Shown: positions 1 through 5,148 of the stretch, in pieces | Layout of the letters: each line of letters opens with the position of its first letter | How positions within the stretch are numbered: the stretch's first letter is position 1 | DNA from: Bacteroidales bacterium H10 | GTDB lineage: Bacteria; Bacteroidota; Bacteroidia; Bacteroidales; Muribaculaceae | Length of the DNA stretch: 5,148 bases | NCBI GenBank assembly: GCA_001701295.1 | Contig: DAAV01000031.1 | Span: 6,868 to 12,015, forward strand | Reading direction: 5' to 3' | The notes under the pieces: generated by a model | The model's database searches: none | Seen by the model: the letters and a program-made list of their open reading frames with translations, nothing else | Told to the model about the DNA's origin: nothing | Made by a program: the position numbers and the translations under genes

Positions 1-259
1 CGATCTTGGTCACGGTCAGATTGTAGGTTTTGCTCCCCGATTTATATTTCAGAGTCTTCGGTATCTCGACGCTCTGTCTTTTGCTGAGGTATACCGTCTC
101 GACTTTCTTGACCCTCGCTATAAGATCCGTGGTATTGACGGCATACGTTATCTTTATGTCTGTCTCATCCACCACATAGTCTTTTGCCGACGCAACGGCT
201 CCTCCCGCCTGAAAACCAAGCAGAGCCACAAGCGTCACAGTCCAATTCTTTTTTCTCAT
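1..259 (-). CDS. Exported BspA-like leucine-rich-repeat surface protein, N-terminal fragment
   Basis: The frame is open from an ATG at 257-259 to the left edge, so only the first 86 residues are visible and the gene is incomplete at its 3' end. It begins with a classical signal peptide: MRKKNW, then a hydrophobic stretch to about residue 23, with likely cleavage after ASA at residue 25. The mature part (KDYVVDETDIKITYAVN..., then VEIPKTLKYKSGSKTYNLTV and TKI at the edge) resembles the short beta-rich leader before the first repeat in Bacteroidales BspA-like proteins, where a 'v-IP-t--y-g--Y-VT-IG' stretch leads into LRR_5 repeats. No full repeat is visible, so the family call is an inference from memory; another exported adhesin or lipoprotein is possible. 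A good TAnnTTTG promoter lies 28 bases upstream of the ATG, and the divergent regulator gene at 405 is the likely controller. The leader has only a weak purine run (AGAGAATA) before the ATG, which is usual in this phylum. Confidence 0.6.
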   Translation of the reverse strand, partial: MRKKNWTVTLVALLGFQAGGAVASAKDYVVDETDIKITYAVNTTDLIARVKKVETVYLSKRQSVEIPKTLKYKSGSKTYNLTVTKI

Positions 260-286
260 TATTCTCTATTTTGTTTGATTCGGCCG

Positions 287-319
287 CAAAATTACAATCC
301 CTCTATAAATAAGGGCAAT
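287..319 (-). promoter_or_regulatory. Bacteroidetes-type promoter for the left-hand surface-protein gene
   Basis: Read on the minus strand, 294-287 is TAATTTTG, an exact match to the TAnnTTTG -7 box of the Bacteroidetes primary sigma factor. Twenty-one bases further upstream is ATTG (319-316), an acceptable -33 element at the usual spacing. This places the transcription start near 281-284 and gives a leader of roughly 22-25 bases before the ATG at 259. The call rests on the sequence match and the position between divergent genes. Confidence 0.6.
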
Positions 320-327
320 AATAACAC

Positions 328-361
328 GGGTACAAAAAGGGTACATAGCCCCCATGTACCC
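328..361. promoter_or_regulatory. Candidate regulator binding array: three GGGTACA half-sites
   Basis: GGGTACA occurs at 328-334 and again at 339-345, exactly 11 bases apart, about one helical turn. The second copy extends to GGGTACAT (339-346) and pairs with a perfect 8-base inverted copy, ATGTACCC, at 354-361, with a 7-base spacer. The three copies lie in the middle of the 145-base divergent intergenic region. They begin about 8 bases outside the -33 element of the left gene and end about 8 bases before the expected -33 position of the right gene, which is where an activator serving both promoters would sit. The neighbouring HTH protein is the natural candidate ligand. A hairpin in either transcript is a weaker alternative, because the array lies outside both predicted transcripts. 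Confidence 0.55.
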
Positions 362-392
362 CCGGAATCCCCTTTATATGCAGAATAATTAC

Positions 393-400
393 TAAATTTG
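393..400 (+). promoter_or_regulatory. TAnnTTTG -7 box of the regulator gene
   Basis: Bases 393-400 read TAAATTTG, an exact match to the Bacteroidetes -7 consensus, and end only four bases before the ATG at 405. A start site at the usual distance would fall at or within a few bases of the start codon, so the mRNA would be leaderless or nearly so. No good TTTG is found at the -33 position; the nearest is CTTT at 372-375 with a short 17-base spacer. That weakness would fit dependence on an activator bound at the GGGTACA array just upstream. Confidence 0.5.
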
Positions 401-404
401 CGCC

Positions 405-1991
405 ATGAATCCGCACGTTATTATCCGCCTCATGACAGCCGCCGTCATATTTCTTATATTTCCCGGGTGCCTACGCCACGACAATCGGCATGACCGTTTA
501 TGGAATACGGGATGTGCTGATATTGACTCGCTGCTCACCATTGCCGACGCGGTAGACGAGACGGGATTTTCCGATCCGGAAAGTCAGCGTCCCATCCTCC
601 TTAAGTTGGAAAAAACTGCCGATAAAGGAGGCTATCGCGATATAGCGGAATGGTCACGAGGGCGTCTTGCGGCGATCAGCTGTGATTACAAACGTGCCGC
701 ACGCAGGGACTCTATAGCCTTAACTATGGCAGACTCCATGAAATCGCCTTATCTCAGGGCCCGCATAGGTCTGGATCTGTCACGTGCATTGCCCGATGAT
801 GACATCGAGCGCAAGGCAAACCTTCTTTTCGGAGCTCTGCCCGCACTGGCCGAAGCTAATGACAGTCTTCATATCATGCAGGCTCTCTTCGATCTGAACA
901 TGATCTATGCCTATGTATGGGATGACGATGCGCAGGGCCGTTATCTCGGAGAAGCGGCAAAATTCGTTCCCGATTCGCTCCCCGTGCTCCGGGCACTGAT
1001 GACTATAAACGTTCTCGGCCTGAGAAGGGGCAAAAATGATGACGGTTATGTCCAGGCGCTTGACTCTCTTAAAAAAGACACTGTCATGATCGCTGCAGTG
1101 CCTCCTGTAGGCTTGATGATAGGCGCGGATCTATACAGATTACGGAGTGACACCCTGGCACTTGAGAATGCCCGTCGCTATGAAAGACTTACGGAAGAAG
1201 GTAACGACAGACATCCGGCACTCTGGCTTTACCGCACATACAGACTAAAAAGATTCCTGGGGAAAGGCATGATGGATTCTGCATCGACATATGCCGTAAT
1301 GATTGAAACCGCTCTAAATGACGAAACTCCGTATGCCATGGAAATGACACGGGAACTTATTCCCTATTACCGTCTGACAGGCAATAAGGAACGAACTGCC
1401 GAACTTGAATATTCTCTCCACGGAATGGAAGAAGCGAACATTGCCTATGAAAAGGGGCGACAAATGACTTTGAAATCCACTGATCCCAGAATGGAGTCAT
1501 TTATGGCCCGCGACACACAAGAAACCGATCGCCACTCCGATACGTCACGGATGATAATCATTGTCATAGCTGTCGGAGCGGCCAGCGCTATCGTCTGGAG
1601 AATACGATCAGGAAAATCCAGTCATTCCGGAAACGTAAGCGAGCCGACAGCGACCAGCCCCGATGCGGAACACCTGACATTCTCTCCCGAACAGATCAAG
1701 ACTCTCCGGAATGATATAGAAACGGGAAAATACGACAAATGGGAACGGTTCGAGATACTTTTTACAAAAGTCCGTCCCGGTTTTAAGGAAAACATCATAA
1801 AATCCTATCCGACACTGACGCCGGGGGAACTGCGGCTTGCCTCCCTTCTGAGCATGGGACTTGAGACAAAACATATTGCGGAGCTGCTTAATATCCAGCC
1901 CGACTCCGTAAAAAAAGCGAGACAACGTCTGCGCGCGAAACTGGGCATGCCCTCCGACATGACATTCATAACGTTCTTTAACAACTTCTGA
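405..1991 (+). CDS. Membrane-spanning one-component regulator: signal/lipobox, helical-repeat sensor, TM helix, LuxR-type HTH
   Basis: This 528-residue protein has four visible parts. Residues 1-22 form an export signal with an arginine (R8), a hydrophobic run and a lipobox-like IFPGC ending at Cys22. Residues about 35-355 are helix-rich and look like degenerate tetratricopeptide-type repeats (LLTIADAVDE, RLAAISCDYKRAARRDSIAL, LEEA/AYEK-like helices), which I infer to be a periplasmic sensor. Residues 383-399 (MIIIVIAVGAASAIVW) are a transmembrane helix followed by RIRSGK, consistent with a cytoplasmic C-terminus. Residues about 467-515 are a LuxR/GerE-type helix-turn-helix: LTPGELRLASLL, MGLETKHIAELLNI, then SVKKARQRLRAKLG as recognition helix and tail. 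This architecture is common in Bacteroidales as a membrane-bound transcription factor; the signal is unknown. I keep the ATG at 405 because a start at Met10 (432) would remove the charged n-region. It likely regulates itself and the divergent surface-protein gene through the GGGTACA array. Confidence 0.88.
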   Translation: MNPHVIIRLMTAAVIFLIFPGCLRHDNRHDRLWNTGCADIDSLLTIADAVDETGFSDPESQRPILLKLEKTADKGGYRDIAEWSRGRLAAISCDYKRAARRDSIALTMADSMKSPYLRARIGLDLSRALPDDDIERKANLLFGALPALAEANDSLHIMQALFDLNMIYAYVWDDDAQGRYLGEAAKFVPDSLPVLRALMTINVLGLRRGKNDDGYVQALDSLKKDTVMIAAVPPVGLMIGADLYRLRSDTLALENARRYERLTEEGNDRHPALWLYRTYRLKRFLGKGMMDSASTYAVMIETALNDETPYAMEMTRELIPYYRLTGNKERTAELEYSLHGMEEANIAYEKGRQMTLKSTDPRMESFMARDTQETDRHSDTSRMIIIVIAVGAASAIVWRIRSGKSSHSGNVSEPTATSPDAEHLTFSPEQIKTLRNDIETGKYDKWERFEILFTKVRPGFKENIIKSYPTLTPGELRLASLLSMGLETKHIAELLNIQPDSVKKARQRLRAKLGMPSDMTFITFFNNF

Positions 1992-2030
1992 CAATACAAT
2001 TAAACCAAGCCCACACTTGCCTATAGTTTT

Positions 2031-2056
2031 AGAGAGTGTTTCAAAATAAAAGTTAA
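2031..2056. repeat. Possible insertion-sequence end remnant
   Basis: The stretch AGAGAGTGTTTCAAAATAAA (2031-2050) resembles terminal inverted repeats of Bacteroidetes insertion sequences, which often begin GAG-GTGTTT-AAAA. It lies at the junction between the regulator's 3' flank and a truncated coding remnant that becomes open just after a stop at 2054-2056. No matching inverted partner, target duplication or transposase is visible in the window, so this may be a solo scar or coincidence. Confidence 0.2.
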
Positions 2057-2315
2057 TTTGGGGCGGCTTATGGCTACAGCTACCTTACAGATCTAATATT
2101 TCAGAACATATACGGCGGTCTGAACAATGTAGTCATATCCGATGACAACAAACATGTCTATATACAGAATCCTCTTTTCGTCAATTATGCATCGGAGGAG
2201 AACTGAGCAGCCCGACCAAAAGCAATATTCATCTTATCAGTGAGACACCGTTCAGGGCGCCCCTGTGACTTTCGTCGGTGCCGCAACCTTGCAAGACGAT
2301 AAATTTCCGAACTCT
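2057..2315 (+). pseudogene. Frame-shifted remnant of a secreted Bacteroidales protein
   Basis: Three protein-like stretches follow one another in different plus-strand frames. The first, 2057-2206, reads FGAAYGYSYLTDLIFQN, IYGGLNNVVISDDNKHVYIQ and NPLFVNYASEEN before a stop. The second, about 2194-2268, reads GELSSPTKSNIHLISETPFR before a stop. The third, from about 2262, reads PVTFVGAATLQDDKFPN and stays open to 2345, overlapping the 3' end of the opposite ThuA gene. The 'VVISDDNKHVYIQNPLF' motif recalls secreted Bacteroidales beta-proteins with a 'DDGKTVYIKNPI' signature; this is from memory. No start codon or export signal is present. The first stretch is the most convincing; the second and third may be chance reading frames. 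This accounts for most of the 324 bases between the flanking genes. Confidence 0.4.
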
Positions 2316-3155
2316 CTATTTTCTGACAAAGGGATCGCCTTCCGGTGATCGGCTCACTATCCAGCGCAGCGCGTTTACAAAAAGCAGATTCTGCGTTGCG
2401 TCAGTGTATTCCTCATCTCCATGCCCCATGTTGAGATAGATCATACGGTAACGCGTATTGGTCCAGACAACCGGAAAATCTCCGAAACTGACCACATCTT
2501 TCAGTCCTATCGGATAGTTGCGCGGCGACAACGAAAACAACACTCTGACATCACCGTCTTTCCTCGGCGAAGGATTCCACTGATACCATTCACACGCCGG
2601 TGCCACAAATGCCTCCGGAAGATTGCGTGTCACGTCATGGTCTGAAGCCTCGACCTGAAGCAATGCCGGTTGCGGAGGCCACGTATTGCAGTAAAATGTT
2701 CCGGCACCAAGAAACTCGTTAAACCACGGCCAGTCCGTATTGATATCGTTGTAGCCGGAGGCGTGAAATCCTACCCAGCCACCTCCTTGCGTCATATATG
2801 CCTGAAAAACTTCGCGTTCATCCTTATCTGTCGGCATAGTGTTGAGCGCTATGACTACATCATAATTCTCAAGACTGTCTTTCTCGGACGCAAGCGAGGT
2901 GACAATGCGATAAGTGAAACCCTCGCCATATGAAAGTTTGTGGATGAAATGCAGTGATTGCTCAGCAAACTGCACATGGGCCTCCTCCGCCTTGTCCGAA
3001 TAATAGACGAGCGCATTGAAGCGAGGAGCTTTCGCATAATTGGCCGGATAATCTTCGGGAATGTCCTCAGCCACACTCATAAACGGAGTGGCGACTCCGG
3101 CAACTACCAATGCCCGAATCGCCACTGCTGATCTTAATCTGTCAAAAGCTGTCAT
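2316..3155 (-). CDS. Exported ThuA-domain protein
   Basis: With the ATG at 3155-3153 this is a 279-residue protein. The frame could extend to a TTG at 3182, but that codon lies only one base past the stop of the upstream gene. The ATG gives a clean signal peptide: MTAFDRLRSAV, a hydrophobic core, and likely cleavage after SVA at about residue 29. The mature protein matches the ThuA fold (class I glutamine amidotransferase-like) along its length: FNALVYYSD at 46-54, YDVVIALN at 98-105, an AYMTQGGGWVGFHAS loop at 119-133, a D-DVTRNLPEAF stretch before E189-W-Y, PVVWTN at 228-233, and YLNMGHGDEEY at 240-250 followed by a C-terminal helix ending in RWIVS. ThuA proteins are linked to trehalose and other sugar utilisation in some bacteria, but the activity of the exported Bacteroidota versions is not established. 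It lies 28 bases downstream of the CotH gene with no promoter seen between them, so co-transcription is likely. Confidence 0.87.
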   Translation of the reverse strand: MTAFDRLRSAVAIRALVVAGVATPFMSVAEDIPEDYPANYAKAPRFNALVYYSDKAEEAHVQFAEQSLHFIHKLSYGEGFTYRIVTSLASEKDSLENYDVVIALNTMPTDKDEREVFQAYMTQGGGWVGFHASGYNDINTDWPWFNEFLGAGTFYCNTWPPQPALLQVEASDHDVTRNLPEAFVAPACEWYQWNPSPRKDGDVRVLFSLSPRNYPIGLKDVVSFGDFPVVWTNTRYRMIYLNMGHGDEEYTDATQNLLFVNALRWIVSRSPEGDPFVRK

Positions 3156-3183
3156 ATTCTTAAACCGAGATAATACACTCAAG

Positions 3184-5148
3184 TTATCTGACTGTTATTT
3201 TGGAGGCTTTGCCGTCTGCCACACGAATATATACACCGGCCTCTGTCGGAGCCTTGATCTCGACACCGCTCAGGTCGAAATAACGCACGCTGACATCTTC
3301 GCCGTCAGCCTCGACGCCATCGATACCTGTCACGATGCTTCCGCCTGCAAAACTGAATGTGAAATCCTGCTTGTCCGATGTGGCGCCATTCACTTTTACC
3401 GCCATCTCGAGTCCGTCGGCATAATTCAGGTCAATACCTGTCGCCGCATCATATTTTGTCATATCGTAAGGATATGCGGATTCAGCTTTGGCCGGAGCGG
3501 ACCTGCGGCCGTCTGCGTAGTGCACACGATAGTAGAGTTCATCGAATCCCGCGATGTCTGCGTAAGGATCACCGCCGAAGGGCGACCACAGTTTTATGCC
3601 CCAGGGTTCTCCGGTCCATACTGTAATGACATTTCTGTCCAGGTCCATCTCGCAACTCTTGCCCATAATGAAATTTCTGAACGTCGGTTTCACGGTCACC
3701 TGACGGTTGATGGTTGTTTTCTTGAAAGTTTTGTCGCCTTCCTTGTGTTCTTTCATGGTCAGAATAACATTATAGATTGCAGGCACCGGCGCGGTAAGCA
3801 TGATATCTCCGTTCTCGGCAAGTCTTACCGAAGGTTCCGGATTGTCACCCCATACTCTCTCGTCTACCGGGAAACTGAACTCTGTCTTGTCGAGATTGAT
3901 ATTGGCGCGGGCTTCTTCGGTAGCAAGATTGCCGAGACATATTTCTCCTTCTCCATGTGTATCTTCTACAGTTGTATTGAAACTGTCATGCCATACATAT
4001 TCCTTAGGAAGCGCGTCCTTATATTTCTGGTCAAGTTCTGCAGCCGGTGTTGTGTCGCGTTCAGGCTCAGGATAAATCCGGTCGCTGAAATCGCCCCACT
4101 GGCCTTTGAGCCATTCGATCTTGGCGTTCAGATAATTTTTTACAAACTCCTTTTTACTATTCATATTAGAATTATCTTGTACGACAGTAGGAGTCCAAGT
4201 AGTATTGGGGACTCCGGCATTTCCCCAACGCGCATGGTCTGATTTTGCAGCTTCAGCTATAATATTGCAATATTCATCTATATCATTCATCAGACCATTA
4301 TATTCCGATGACATAAACCATTTAAAAGTAGCTTTAAGTTTCTCATCGAATTCCCGAGTATCTTTCATACAACGAATCCAAGTGTTTCCCATAGAATTCT
4401 GAGAATCATAAAAATAGTTCTCAGTACCGCCCTCAAAGGCGTGTCCACAGTCCCAAAGCGGTGAGAAATGCCATTTCTGGTCTTCTCCTCTGTCGCGGAA
4501 CAGGTATGTCGAACCATGATATGCCTCATAGTGGCTTATCAGTTCTTCTACGAGATAATATCGCACAGCATCGTCAAGATCGAGATAGCTCCACAATCCA
4601 CTGTTGTGAGCGCCTACAAGATCATGCATCTTATTGAACTGCTCATGAATGAAAGTCCGTTGCACATCGGAATATGTTTCCGGGGTGTCAGGCGTCAGGT
4701 AAACCGGGAAGTTATGATTGTCATGCCAGACCGCATTACCATCTGTTCTTGCCCAGACAGATTCATCCGAATAATTATCAAATTCTATGACATATCCTCC
4801 GGTAACTTGAGCCATATCATCGGCATTATCCTCAAGTTCTTCAATATTGATGCGATCTTTCTCTACTCTTATCGATTCTGTCAGAAAATAAAGACCTCGA
4901 TAATCTCCATTTATCACTACCTCAACAGGTTGCTGTGAAGGTGTCCATGGAAGTCCAATACGTTTTCCAAGATTGAAACCTATGTAATTGCGGAGATATC
5001 CCTTATCGTCATAGGCATGTGCAAGAATAGCAAAGTGTTTGCTCTTACTCAGACCGAGCATAGACTGTTTGTCGCCAAGTTTCAATTTAAAAGGCTTCTT
5101 TACAAATCCCTGTCGTGTCCAGTTTCCGCGAGCCTTGATTTCGAGTGA
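3184..5148 (-). CDS. Secreted CotH-kinase-family protein with C-terminal sorting-like tail, N-terminus missing
   Basis: The frame is open from the right edge to a TAA at 3186-3184, giving 654 visible residues. Start codon and signal peptide lie outside the window; the TTG at 5085 is an internal leucine. Numbering from the edge, the CotH domain shows IKARGNWTRQ (4-13), KKPFKLKLG (17-25), LGLSKSKHFAILA (31-43), a VVINGDYRGLYFLTESIRVE strand-loop (77-96), then EELISHYEAYHGSTYLFRDR (201-220) and HFSPLWDCGHAFEG (227-240). CotH proteins adopt an atypical protein-kinase fold, and Bacillus CotH phosphorylates spore-coat proteins. Here the second Asp of the usual WDxD motif is glycine (G235), so activity is uncertain. 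Residues about 380-620 look beta-rich. The last 33 (RYFDLSGVEIKAP, GVYIRVADGKASKITVR) resemble Bacteroidota type IX secretion C-terminal sorting tails, implying export to the cell surface. The ThuA gene follows 28 bases downstream. Confidence 0.88.
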   Translation of the reverse strand, partial: SLEIKARGNWTRQGFVKKPFKLKLGDKQSMLGLSKSKHFAILAHAYDDKGYLRNYIGFNLGKRIGLPWTPSQQPVEVVINGDYRGLYFLTESIRVEKDRINIEELEDNADDMAQVTGGYVIEFDNYSDESVWARTDGNAVWHDNHNFPVYLTPDTPETYSDVQRTFIHEQFNKMHDLVGAHNSGLWSYLDLDDAVRYYLVEELISHYEAYHGSTYLFRDRGEDQKWHFSPLWDCGHAFEGGTENYFYDSQNSMGNTWIRCMKDTREFDEKLKATFKWFMSSEYNGLMNDIDEYCNIIAEAAKSDHARWGNAGVPNTTWTPTVVQDNSNMNSKKEFVKNYLNAKIEWLKGQWGDFSDRIYPEPERDTTPAAELDQKYKDALPKEYVWHDSFNTTVEDTHGEGEICLGNLATEEARANINLDKTEFSFPVDERVWGDNPEPSVRLAENGDIMLTAPVPAIYNVILTMKEHKEGDKTFKKTTINRQVTVKPTFRNFIMGKSCEMDLDRNVITVWTGEPWGIKLWSPFGGDPYADIAGFDELYYRVHYADGRRSAPAKAESAYPYDMTKYDAATGIDLNYADGLEMAVKVNGATSDKQDFTFSFAGGSIVTGIDGVEADGEDVSVRYFDLSGVEIKAPTEAGVYIRVADGKASKITVR

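Noticed and set aside
339..361. The inverted repeat as an intrinsic terminator or attenuator
   Set aside because: It lies upstream of both predicted transcription starts and has no T-run after it, so a protein-binding site is the better reading.
1608..1994. A 128-codon minus-strand open frame opposite the regulator's HTH region
   Set aside because: The plus-strand reading gives a clear LuxR-type HTH, while this frame gives no family pattern and no upstream signals.
2255..2262. GGGCGCCC palindrome as a terminator stem
   Set aside because: It has no loop and is not followed by a T-run on either strand. It is a short self-complementary word inside the coding remnant.
3156..3182. TTG at 3182 as the start of the ThuA gene
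   Set aside because: It adds nine residues before a signal peptide that already begins correctly at the ATG at 3155, and it nearly abuts the upstream stop. The ATG fits export better.
3061..4242. A 393-codon plus-strand open frame opposite the ThuA start and the CotH C-terminal half
   Set aside because: It is antisense to two well-supported genes. The translation is rich in Cys, Ile, His and Phe without domain logic, and it has no promoter or export signal. It results from codon bias on the other strand.
4468..4938. A 156-codon plus-strand open frame within the CotH gene
   Set aside because: It lies fully antisense to the conserved CotH domain, has a low-complexity Ile/Cys-rich translation and no recognisable family.
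5083..5085. TTG at 5085 as the start of the CotH gene
   Set aside because: The same frame continues upstream to the window edge with conserved CotH residues (IKARGNW, KKPFK), so this is an internal leucine codon.

Overview
The window looks like a gut-type Bacteroidales chromosome, possibly Muribaculaceae or a Prevotella/Bacteroides relative. The evidence is TAnnTTTG-type -7 promoter boxes, weak or absent Shine-Dalgarno sequences, moderate GC content, a TPR-transmembrane-LuxR-HTH regulator, a BspA-like surface protein, and a CotH protein whose C-terminus resembles type IX secretion sorting tails. The family assignments come from reading the translations; no database search was run.

Layout. 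(1) Bases 1-259, minus strand: the N-terminus of an exported protein resembling the start of BspA-like leucine-rich-repeat proteins, cut by the left edge. (2) Bases 260-404: a compact divergent regulatory region. It has a good Bacteroidetes promoter for the left gene, a TAnnTTTG box almost touching the start codon of the right gene, and between them three copies of a GGGTACA half-site, two direct and one inverted, placed symmetrically to both promoters. (3) Bases 405-1991, plus strand: a membrane-spanning one-component regulator with an export signal or lipobox, a periplasmic helical-repeat sensor, one transmembrane helix and a cytoplasmic LuxR-type helix-turn-helix. It is the obvious candidate to bind the half-sites and control itself and the left gene. 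(4) Bases 1992-2315: no intact gene. There is a short sequence like the end of an insertion sequence, followed by protein-like but frame-shifted plus-strand remnants of a secreted Bacteroidales protein. (5) Bases 2316-3155, minus strand: an exported ThuA-domain protein. (6) Bases 3184-5148, minus strand: a large secreted CotH-kinase-family protein that runs off the right edge. The CotH and ThuA genes are 28 bases apart, are transcribed CotH first, and are probably co-transcribed.

How they may work together. The left half reads as a sensor-regulator paired with a surface protein. The right half reads as an envelope or extracellular pair, a CotH-like phosphotransferase-fold protein and a ThuA-like protein, with no visible link to the regulator. 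The most interesting points are the symmetric GGGTACA array, the membrane-anchored regulator with an apparently leaderless start, the CotH-ThuA pairing, and a CotH active-site region that departs from the usual acidic motif.
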